From Halocaridina rubra (lineage: Eukaryota > Arthropoda > Malacostraca > Decapoda > Atyidae), in contig JAXCGZ010021015.1 of NCBI GenBank assembly GCA_037179515.1, forward strand, positions 31,886-95,885: DNA of 64,000 bases, read 5' to 3'. The notes beneath the pieces were generated by a model, which searched no databases, was not told the DNA's origin, and saw only the letters and a program-made list of their open reading frames with translations. A program made the translations under genes and the position numbers. Below are positions 14,201 to 24,424 of the stretch, in pieces (position 1 is the first letter of the stretch; the number at the start of each line of letters is the position of its first letter).

Positions 14201-15025
14201 TTAAGATTGTTATACACAAATGCTGATGGATTAGCTGGTAAGGCAGTAGAATTAAAAGATAGGATTCACAACAGTAAGGGAGATATAGTAGCAATTACAG
14301 AGACTAAGTTGAGTGAGGACATAAACAGTGTCACAGTTTTTCCTAATGGCTTCAGAATACTAAGGGTTGAAAGATCTGAGAGGACTGGTGGAGGGATAGC
14401 ACTGCTCATAAGTGAAAGGATTCAAGTTGAAGAAATAAACTTGGCTATAGAAAGTGAGTTCAAGGAATTTCTTGTTGCTCGCATAAATACTGGGTCAGAG
14501 AGCATTATAATAACTGTTGTATACAACCCACCAAGGAACCAAAATAGGCTAGAAGTTTATGAGGAAAGTCATATAGGTACTATTGAAGTCATGAATTCAG
14601 TTGTTAACATGGCACGGGAAAAAAAATGTAGGATTTTGATTATGGGAGACTTTAATCATAAAGAGATAGATTGGATAAATCTTGACCCACACAGTGGTGA
14701 GGACTCATTCGGGGCAAGATTCCTAGATTGCGTACAAGGGAATTTCCTACACCAACATGTAATGGAACTAACAAGGGCCAGGGGTGGGGATGAGCCATCA
14801 CTACTTGATCTAGTGTTCACAGATAATGTGTTGGATATTGAAAAAATTGAGTATGAACCACCAATTGGAAAGAGTGACCACTGTGTGTTGTTGATGGAGT
14901 ATATCATTGAAGATATTCTTCCTGAGAGTAGAGGCACTGAGGACATGAGGAGGAACTATCGGAAAGGAGATTACATCAAAATGAATGAGCTTTTTGCAGT
15001 TATTGACTGGAGAACCTTATTTTAA
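14200..15025 (+). pseudogene. CR1-like LINE endonuclease domain
   Basis: The motifs run in family order: LRLLYTNADGLAGKAVELKD, DIVAITETKLSEDI (catalytic Glu), GGGIALLISERIQVEE, IITVVYNPPRN, CRILIMGDFNHKEIDW (GDFN), PSLLDLVFTDN and PPIGKSDHCVLL (SDH). This is a complete AP-type endonuclease that would nick genomic DNA. The frame ends at the TAA 15,023-15,025, directly before NKSVQEMYDIF in the same frame, so this stop is a single lesion rather than a natural end. Confidence 0.88.
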
Positions 15026-15043
15026 AACAAATCTGTACAAGAA

Positions 15044-17027
15044 ATGTATGACATCTTTTGTGAGAAATATGGGAAGATAGTAGATTGCTGCATACCTGTC
15101 ACCAAAGTAGGTGTAATTCATGCCAGAGAGAAATGGTTCGATAATGGTTGTAAAAGAGCTAAGGAGTGGAGAGACAAATGCTGGAAAAAGTATAGGAGGA
15201 GAAAAAACATAAATGCCTGGCAAACCTACAAAAGAGCAAGAAATGACTACCTAAGTAAAAGGAGAGAGGCAGAGAGAGACTATGAGAGGGACATCACCAG
15301 GAAGGCTAAAGAAAATCCCAAGCTTTTCCACAGCTTTATCAGAGGAAAACTGAAGGTAAAAGAACAGGTTTTAAGGCTAAAGAGAGCGGATGGAAGCATC
15401 ACTGAGATGGATGAAGAGATCTGCAAAGAATTGACCAAGGAGTTTCAGTCAGTATTTACAGTAGAAAATACCCCACCCCCTCAGATTGCAGTGATAGAAG
15501 CTCAAGGGCCGGTATTAGAGAACATCAACCTTACAGCCACAGAGGTATGCAAAGCGCTGATGGATTTAGATGTTCATAAAGCTACAGGTCCTGATGACAT
15601 ATCCCCTCATGTGCTTAAAAAATGCGCAAACTCAATATCAGTGGCACTAAGTATCATTTAAAAAGTCACTGGAGTCAGGGGAGATTCCAAGATGCTGGAA
15701 ACAAGCAAATGTGATACCTATCTTCATAAAGGGAAGGAGGGATACGGCTCTGAACTATAGACCAGTTTCCTTGACCAGTATAGTTTGCAAAGTTATGGAG
15801 AAACTACTAAGGAAACATATCTCTCTTCACTTGGAATCCTTCAACTTTTTGTCAGTTAGGCAACATGGCTTCAGAGAAGGTAGATCAACAGTAACAAACT
15901 TATTAGAATTTTATGATGAGGTAAGCCAAATCTTACAGGAAAGAGAGGGCTGAGCAGATTGCATATTCCTAGACTTCCAGAAAGCGTTTGACACTGTTCC
16001 ACATGGGAGACTTATTAGGAAGCTGCAATCAATGGCTAGAATAGGTGGAAATGTTTTAGAATGGATAAAAACTTACTTAGAAGGAAGGGAACAGAGGGTT
16101 AGAGTAAGACACTCAGTGTCTGAATGGAGAAGAGTTAGTAGTGGAGTTCCACAGGGTTCAGTTTTAGGGCCACTTTTGTTCCTTGTATATGTAAATGACC
16201 TACCAGAGTCTGTAAATTCATTCATGAATATGTTTGCAGATGATGCAAAGATTGTGAAGAAAGTAAAAAACGAGAACAATGGTAGAGAACTTCAGGAGGA
16301 TCTAAATAATCTGCATGAGTGGTCAGAAAAGTGGCTAATGAAATTCAATACTTCAAAATGTAAGGTAATGAGAATGGGTACAAGTGCAAGAAGGCCCAAG
16401 CTTGACTACTCGGTGGCTGGAGTACAACTTCAAGAGACAGAAAATGAGAGAGATCTAGGAGTAAACATACTGTCAGATTTGTCTCCAGAAATACATATAA
16501 ATGGCATAGTAAGGGCAGCATATGCATTCTTATCAAATGTAAGGGTAGCCTTCAGGCACATGGACAAGGAAATGTTCAGAAATATGTATGTAACCTATGT
16601 GAGGCCAAAACTCGAATATGCAGCCCCCTTTTGGAATCCGCACTTGAAAAAGCACATAGCTAAGCTTGAAAAAGTTCAAAGACATGCCACGAAACTGGTG
16701 CCAGAAATACGCAATCTCAGTTATGATGAGGGGCTGAGGGAATTAGACTTACCATCACTCGAAGCTAGAAGAGTGAGGGGGGATATGGTGACAGTCTTTA
16801 AATTCCTTCATGGTTATGATAGAGTGGATAGGAATCGATATTTTGATATGGCTGGCTCTAGAACTAGAGGTCATAGTTTGAAGCTTCGTAAGAAAACTTC
16901 TTTGCTGGATGTAAGGAAATACTTTTTCAGTGTAAGAGTAGTTGATAATTGGAATTCGCTAAGTGAGGAGGTAGTTAATGCTATCTCAATCCATAGTTTT
17001 AAGGACAGGTATGATAAGTATCACTAA
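15044..17027 (+). pseudogene. CR1-like LINE reverse transcriptase domain
   Basis: It contains KATGPDDISPHVLKKC, NYRPVSLTSIVCKVMEKLL, GFREGRSTVTNLLEF, FLDFQKAFDTVPHGRL, SSGVPQGSVLGPLLFLVYVN and MNMFADDAKIV (catalytic FADD). The C-terminal domain has YVRPKLEYAAPFWNPHLKK and RNRYFDMAGSRTRGHSLKLR. There is a frameshift near 15,660 and a TGA at 15,951-15,953 (REG-stop-AD). The related copy at 29.2 kb has Trp (TGG) at that position, which shows the ancestral state. The last 331 codons, 16,032-17,027, are open. Its role is target-primed reverse transcription. Confidence 0.9.
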
Positions 17028-17106
17028 GTATAAAATGGAACCGATGAGGAGACGGGAAGATACGAGCTTTGGGCTCTTTCCCGTAAACACAATTAGGTAA
17101 TCACAC

Positions 17107-17361
17107 GGTGGGTCCCCGTATTACGTCAGGGTTCCGTTCCTGACAGCTGACTTAAACCGGACTTCATGTAAGTCGGAAAAAAATCTAACCTAGATCCCAT
17201 ACCAATGCTTAAAAAAAATAAATTAATACTCTGTGGTTGGTTTGCATCTGGATGACTGGTATGTTAAAAAATTGATTTGTCAATAATTTATTAATCATTC
17301 AATCGTCTCCGATGTAATGGCAGAATGACAATTAGGAACAACTTAAATTGGGGACCCCCTG
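17107..17361. mobile_element. Small MITE with 'GGGTCCCC' termini
   Basis: GGTGGGTCCCCGTATTACG at the left is mirrored by TAAATTGGGGACCCCCTG at the right. It is about 255 bp with no coding capacity. It sits between the LINE 3' end and the next Tigger-derived terminus. Confidence 0.6.
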
Positions 17362-17449
17362 TGTGTGTACAGTGTTGCCTCCCTTATCGCGGTAGTTCGG
17401 TTCCGGGACCCGGCGCGAACCAGGAAAATCGCGAAGTAGGATCAGCCTT

Positions 17450-19590
17450 ATGATATGACTCTCCGAGAACGTTATAAAACTGAAAAGAAACGTGTCAGAT
17501 CTCTCATCAGTGTAAGTAAAAAAGACTTTTACAAAAAACAATTTAATGACTCTAGACATGATACAGCAGCAACATGGAAAGTGATAAGAAGCATGATACC
17601 AAATGAAAAGAGTACCTCAGAAAGTTATGAAAATATTACGGAGTTGAAAGACAAAGCAGATAACTTTAATAACTATTTTGCTAACGTTGGCAAAAATACA
17701 TATGAAAAAACTCAAGAAAACATCAACTCAGTGAATATGAGTAATTGCTTAAATGACAATTCTTCCAATGAAAACACAAGAGAGTACTTCAAGATAAATC
17801 CTATCGATTGTGCTACCCTAATTCTTACCATAAAGAGCCTAAGAAACTCTGGCTCTTATGGTTCAGATGGTATACCATTTCAGTTCATCAAAGATGCTCT
17901 ACCCATGATTGCATCCTATATTCTAACTATTATGAACACTTCCATTGTTACTAAAAAGTTTCCTGACTCTTGGAAAATATCACATGTAATACCTCTGCAT
18001 AAAAAGGGGGACAGAGAAGATGTGACAAACTATCGTCCCATTTTCTCTAAAATATTAGAAAAAATTGTTGCATGCCAACTTATGTCATATTTAGAATCAA
18101 ATAGACTACTAACGATTAACCAACATGGTTTCAGACCAAAACTCTCGACGGAAACTGCACTGCTTAAAGTTACGAATACTATATATAATAATATAGATAT
18201 GAAAGAAATATCTTTGCTTATTAGACTTATCAAAAGCCTTCGACAGTGTAAACCATGAAATTCTTTTAAGTAAATGTATTAACTTAAATATTGATCCAAG
18301 CTAGTTTAGCGAGTATCTATCTAATCGTAAACAGTCCATACGTCTTAACAACATTATCTCTGTGCCAAAAAATGTATCATTTGGTGTTCCACAGGAATCA
18401 GTACTTGGTCCTATCCTCTTCTCCATTTACGTAAATGATCTATCTTCTTTCATTTCTGACTGTCTAGTCGTACAATATGCAGATGACACTCAACTACTCC
18501 TTAGTGGTGATATTAATAATCTCCCAGAGCTAACTTTAAGAGCAGAAAACACTCTGTCAAAAATTAAAACCTATTTCCAAGAAATTGGGCTGTTAATTAA
18601 CGAAAGTAAAACACAGTGCATATTTATTGGTTCAAGGTTCCACATAGCACAAATTCCAGAAAACACAACAATTAATTTTTGAGACAATATTATCACACCT
18701 AGCAAAACAGTCAAAAACCTAGGAATTCACTTTGATAACCACATGTTGTTTGATTCCCACATAGATAAAGTATGTAAAAAGGTTACAGGAACATTAATGT
18801 ACTTATCACGTATAAAAGACAATTTTGAGACTACCACTCGTATAACTGTTGTTGAATCTCTAGCCCTAAGTCACATTAATTACTGCACAACTGTTTGGGG
18901 AGCTACCACTAAGACTCAGATAAACAGAATACAGAAGCTTATTAATTTTGCAGCTCGAGTTGCCCTGGGAGGAATAAGAAAATATGACCAAATCACACCA
19001 GCTCTCAATAAACTTGGGTGGCTGCGGGCAGAAAATAAGGTCGCTTATGCTATTTATGTTTTTGTATTCAAAATTTTGGACCATCATTATCCTAGCTGGC
19101 TATTTGATTTAAAAACAGTCAGGGATATAAGGGGAACCAACACAAGACAGAGCAGTGAGCTCTTTATTCACAGAACAAACACAGAAGCAGGTTCAAAGAT
19201 GATCACTATCAAAGGGCCAACACTCTGGAATAATATTCCAGAGCATCTTAAAAATGCATCCTCCTTCACAGCTTTCAAAGGCAAACTATATAGTTTTCTT
19301 TTGGACAAATAGTTGCTGCTCATTAAGGACTAATTATTCTCATTGTAAGGAAACAAATATGGAAATGATGCCGATAATAACGATCCTGTATCTAGTGGCA
19401 TACTTACTACTTTATTATTAACATTATTGTTAACATTTTTATTACAGCATTATTATTTTCTATGAAAGCTACATTTAATTTAACTATATGTCTAACCCTC
19501 TTATTTATTAGTTTAATTACATGTCTACTTATAAGTTACTATTAATGTTGAATAACCATTGTACAAAATGGAAATAAATTATTATTATTA
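17450..19590 (+). mobile_element. 5'-truncated jockey/CR1-like LINE
   Basis: The copy starts inside the linker before the RT domain, without an endonuclease. It ends with AAATGGAAATAAATT followed by (ATT)n, the usual LINE tail form. Confidence 0.85.
17455..19312 (+). pseudogene. LINE reverse transcriptase (jockey/CR1-like), truncated
   Basis: The RT order is visible: NSGSYGSDGIPFQFIKDALP, SWKISHVIPLHKKGDREDVT, NYRP directly followed by IFSKILEKIV (a few residues that usually sit between them are missing), LTINQHGFRPKLSTETAL, LDLSKAFDSVNHEILLSK across a frameshift near 18,225, FGVPQESVLGPILFSIYVND and VVQYADDTQLLLSG (catalytic YADD). The C-terminal domain is intact from 18,743 to 19,312 (HINYCTTVWGATTKTQ; TRQSSELFIHRTN). 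Stops at about 18,306 and 18,680 inactivate it. It differs from the CR1-like element upstream throughout and is a separate family. Confidence 0.88.
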
Positions 19591-19604
19591 TTATTATTTT
19601 TTTT

Positions 19605-19995
19605 TTTAAGATGAGTATGACACCAGGACAGGCCAAAAATTATAAAATAAAACGGCCTTTATCAGGCTGTAAAGAGAAACAGAGATGGAGAGTGGGATGA
19701 CCTATCAGATGTGAAGGGATTATAAAAGATGTGTAATGAATATCCAGCTCTCTGCTGGGTTTACTATACCTCTGCATTATCTTCAGGATGTCTATTCTAA
19801 AACTTCTCGTTAGATCTTATTATTATTGGCAACAATAATTTTCCTTTGATGATGATTGGGGAGATTATTATTATTATTATCATTATTATTATTATTATTA
19901 ATATTATCATCATTATTACTACGGATTTGTAATTAAACCATCATTTTTACTATAAATAATGTAGTTTTGGTTGAATGAACAAGAGTTACTTAAAG

Positions 19996-20039
<44 letters not shown>

Positions 20040-20500
20040 ATTCTATGCTACCCAACCCCCCACACTCTCTTTGTCCCAGCCAACTAGGGAGGGGCACTTT
20101 ACACAGTTATTAAAAGTAAATAAATCAACAGATGTACAAACAATGATGAGCCTTTAATAATAATAATAATAATGATGATGATGATAATAATTCCACAATC
20201 ATCATCAAAGGAAAATTATTGTTGCCAATGATAATAATAATAATAATTATTATAATAATAATAATAATAATAAAAATAATAATAATAAGATCTAAGCAGA
20301 ATTATTGGAATAGACATCATGAAAGTAATGCAGAGGTATATTAAAACCCAGCAGAGAGCTGGATATTCATTACACATCTTTTATAAGCCCTTCACATCTG
20401 ACACGTCATTACACTCTCCATCTCTGTTTCTCTTTGCAACCTGATAAAGTCTGCTTTATTTCATCATTTTTTTGGCCCATCCTGGTGTCACAATAATTTA
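19605..20500. repeat. Foldback module, second copy
   Basis: Arms GAGTATGACACCAGGACAGG... and the reverse complement ending CATCCTGGTGTCACAATAA enclose (ATT)n, (CT)n and GAGGGGCACTTTACACAG. The arm pairing spans roughly 200 bp on each side. Confidence 0.85.
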
Positions 20501-20579
20501 TTATTTCCCCCCCCCCCCCAAAAAAAAAAACCGCGATACAGTGAGAATGCGAACCAAGAAACGCGAATAACCAGGGTAA

Positions 20580-20785
<206 letters not shown>

Positions 20786-20873
<88 letters not shown>
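20786..20873. repeat. (TA)n, 88 bp
   Basis: Between the 54-bp remnant and the element starting at 20,879. Confidence 0.97.
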
Positions 20874-20877
<4 letters not shown>

Positions 20878-20971
20878 TAGTGTTCCTTCCATTATCGCAA
20901 GGGTTCAGTTCCGGGACCCGGCGTGTGACAGGAAAATCGTGGAGTAGGATCAGCCTATATGTACATAGATA

Positions 20972-21318
20972 CAGTGATCCCCCGCTGTATCGCGTTTCTT
21001 GGTTCGCATTTTCACTGTATCGCGGTTTTTTTTTCTTTGGCAAATTATTATTGTAAAATACCTATGTACATGAGTATGTCATGTAATTACCACTTCATTC
21101 ACCGTAATTTTATCTATCACTTTCATATAAATTTACGTTGCATGCTGTTATTTATGAAGTAAAGGGTGGTTTGTTAACAGTACAGGGAGGGTTTATACAG
21201 TCTAAAAGTAAAAATAAATAAAAATATCTATGTACATATAGGCTGATCCTGCTTCGCGGTTTTCCTGTCTCGCACCGGGTCCCGGAACCAAACTACCGCG
21301 ATAATGGGGGGATTACTG
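20972..21318. mobile_element. Tigger-type MITE nested in a related element
   Basis: CAGTGATCCCCCGCTGTATC at the left, CCGCGATAATGGGGGGATTACTG at the right trimmed to its inverted end, inserted at the TA of CATAGATA. It is inverted relative to 3,518-3,842. The host element resumes with TGTTTTAATTTATTTTTACG. Confidence 0.8.
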
Positions 21319-21572
21319 TGTTTTAATTTATTTTTACGTTTACACCGTATAAACTGTATAAACCCTCCCTTTACTGTAAACAAACCACCCTTTACTTCTT
21401 AAATAACAGCATGCAAGCATAAATTTATATGACATACTTATGTATATAGGTATTTTACAATTATTTTTACGTTTACTGCATGAACCCTCCCTGCACCGTT
21501 AAAAAACCACCCTTTACTTTATAAATAACAGCATGCAACGTAAATATATATGTACGTGATAGGTAGACTTAC

Positions 21573-21656
21573 CTTATCTGTTATGGTTAACATTTTCCTT
21601 TGCCGCTTAGGCTCACTACAAGAAGCCTTAGAAGATGAAGGATGCTTGGGAGGCAT
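21573..21656 (-). pseudogene. Tigger transposase exon-1-like remnant (28 codons)
   Basis: MPPKHPSSSKASCSEPKRQR then KMLTITDK, directly followed on the minus strand by GTAAGTCTACC, a textbook 5' splice site (AAG|GTAAGT). The sequence beyond it is the 160-bp satellite monomer. This suggests that the parental Tigger transposase had an intron here and that the satellite monomer is intron-derived. Too short for a functional domain. Confidence 0.7.
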
Positions 21657-22296
21657 TGCAAAGGTTAAAATATGCGAGTAAAAAAATCACAAGCAAAACG
21701 TATTAATAAGCACAACGTGAACGGCGCACACGTGAGTTAGACTGAACGAGCCTTTGTCCAAAACGTTGATAGCGGTATCTTATTTTACATGTTGCAATAC
21801 TGTTAGTATTTATGTTTTTTACTGTTTTATTATTCTTAGGCTAAGAAATACGTTTTTTTTATCAATAAAATCATGAAACTACTGGAAATATAAATATATA
21901 TGCTAGCTCACGTAGCTGCGACCCCAATATATTGTACGCTATCGGACACAAGCAAAACGTTTAATAAGCACAATGTGAATGGCACACACGTGAGTTAGAC
22001 TGAACGAGCCTTTGTCCGAAACGCTGATAGCGGTATCGTATTTTATATGTTGCAATACTGTTAGTATTTATGTTTTTTATTATTTTTTACTCTTTTAGTA
22101 TTCTTAGGCTAAGAAAACGTTGTTTTATCAATAAAATCTTGAAACTACTGGAAATATATAATGCTAGCTCACGTAGCTGCGACCCCAATACATTGTACGC
22201 TATCGGACACTATTTCGCATAACGCAATACTGTGAGTTATACTGTACATACGTATATCTAAATTTGTTTTTTACTATTTTTTACTGTTTTATTCGG

Positions 22297-22420
22297 AAAA
22301 GTATGTTAGAATTATTCAGGAGATGCATAGGAACGTGTATACCAGAGTGAGAAGCAGTGTTGGAGAGACAGATAGATTTAAGGTAGGAGTGGGATTACAT
22401 CAGGGGTCGGCACTTAGTAG
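22297..22420 (+). pseudogene. RTE reverse-transcriptase fragment captured inside a Tigger derivative
   Basis: The plus strand reads YVRIIQEMHRNVYTRVRSSV then GETDRFKVGVGLHQGSALS, the RT segment before the catalytic box of RTE LINEs. The host element at 8,130-8,150 shows the flanking sequences joined without it (TTTTATTATTCGTAGGCTGG). About 125 bp was therefore inserted, with no LINE 3' tail. Confidence 0.75.
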
Positions 22421-22622
22421 GCTGGGAAATAAAAAATTTTTATCAATTAGATAAGGAAATATGTTTTCTTCAATAAAAAAAATTAAAATACTGAGAATTT
22501 TTATTTTTCTAATATTTTAATATTTTTGCATATATCCAAAATATAAAATAATAATTTGCCAAAAATAAAAGTGGTACAGTGAAAACGCGAACCAAGAAAC
22601 GCGATCCAGCAGAGGATCACTG

Positions 22623-23482
22623 TACACACACTCAGTTCGCTTTTTACACGTGTTTAAAATCCGCAAAATTGGAATAAAGCCCCCCAAAAATAATAGTAAA
22701 AGAATGTGAAATACACGAATACTGCCCCCCAAAAAGATTTGACAAAAAAAATTTCATTTTAGTAAATAAACAACCACCTCGAAGGCACTTTTCCGCCATG
22801 CTGCCATGTGCGTCACTGTCTCTTTACCCAGCATACTGTGTGGATATATTGCTTGTTCTAACTATATTTGTGTTAAGGTATATCGTCAGGCAAAAAGCAT
22901 GCGAGAGCGCATCAGCTGATACGTAGGCGGCAAAACATTTGCAGATAGAGGTTCGTTCTCCCACATCCTTCTCTTCTACCTCTTAATGCGATCGGATATT
23001 ATGGAGAGAATGGAAAAAAGCATTAAGAACAAACAGCAAACAAACTTGCCATATAATATCATCAGGGAAATAGCGTGCGAGAGTGCATCAGCTGATACGG
23101 AGGTGGAAAAACATTTGCAGATAGAAGTTCGTTCTCCCGCATCCTCCTCCTCTTCTACAGCTTATTGCAATCGGATATTATGGAGAGAATGGGAAAAAAG
23201 CATTAAGAACAAACAGCAAACAAACTTGCCATATAATATTGTCAGGGAAATAGCGTGCGAGAGTGCATCAGTTGATACAGAGGTGGAAAAATTTTTGCAG
23301 AAAGAGGCTCGTTCTCCCACATCCTCCTCCTCTTCTACCGCTTAAGTTACGTGCTCACCGCCACCATGCACGTCCCAGTGTATGCCTGTTGCCGCCGCAA
23401 AATAAGTGCATTAATTTGTTTACTGTATAGTAAATCTGTATATCTATTATACTTGACACTATTTGCATGTTAATATAAATAC
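22623..23482 (+). mobile_element. TA-element of the 180-bp-array family, left part
   Basis: It begins at the TA after a Tigger end with CTCAGTTCGCTTTTTACACG, then CGCAAAATTGGAATAAAGCC. A conserved leader (CTTTTCCGCCATGCTGCCAT) leads into the tandem array and then GTGCATTAATTTGTTTACTG. Matches 34,841-36,252 through the array. It is interrupted at about 23,483 by another repeat. Confidence 0.7.
22900..23345 (+). repeat. 180-bp tandem array with open 60-codon unit
   Basis: About 2.5 units. The frame from 22,986 is open for 119 codons with the repeated peptide SIKNKQQTNLPYNIVREIAC, ESASADTEVEKHLQIEVRSP, ASSSSSTA. Spacings are 176 and 180 bp. The peptide has no recognised domain and ends at a stop after the last SSSSSTA. 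See the finding on coding-like arrays. Confidence 0.8.
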
Positions 23483-24085
<603 letters not shown>

Positions 24086-24424
24086 ATACACCCATCCTAT
24101 CTCTGTCATATGTCTATCTAATCTACATTTGAAGGTGTCTAAGGTATTGGCATTTATTATCCTACTAAGAATACTCTACGGTATTACCAAGCCAATTTTC
24201 ACCAATTTCCCTTCTGAACCTAAATTTATCAAGCTTAAATCCATTACCTATTACGAGTTCTGGTTTGATCATGAATTTTTTAAACTTTATTAATATCACC
24301 CTTGTTTATCCCTTTAAACCATTCACACACCTCAATCATACCCCCCCTAACTCTGCGCCTCTTTAGAGAATGTAGATTAAGGTTTTTAATCTGTCATATG
24401 GTAGATTTAGGCATTGCATAATTA
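24086..24424 (-). pseudogene. LINE RT C-terminal fragment, left flank of the palindrome
   Basis: On the minus strand it encodes, with breaks, RRVRGGMIEVCEWFKGINKG and FRFRREIG-like residues, the usual C-terminal end of CR1-type RT proteins, followed by a TATATAATG tail. It is a direct repeat of 26,962-27,299. Confidence 0.6.

Larger units (their letters stand above)
12655..17100 (+). mobile_element. CR1-like non-LTR retrotransposon, almost full length
   Basis: A 5' leader from about 12,655 (also found at 27,860-28,086) leads into a long frame with coiled-coil ORF1-like, endonuclease and RT domains. The element ends after GGGCTCTTTCCCGTAAACAC and AATTAGGTAA near 17,100. The copy at 28,110-31,577 shares the whole coding part and the 3' end. 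Only five or so lesions are visible, so this is a fairly young copy. Confidence 0.85.
20879..22622. mobile_element. Tigger-derived element, 1.7 kb, with nested MITE and captured LINE piece
   Basis: It runs from AGTGTTCCTTCCATTATCGC to GATCCAGCAGAGGATCACTG. Inside are a 347-bp MITE at 20,972-21,318, a transposase N-terminus at 21,573-21,656 (minus), two subterminal repeats (21,760-22,200) and a foreign RT fragment at 22,297-22,420. Confidence 0.82.
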
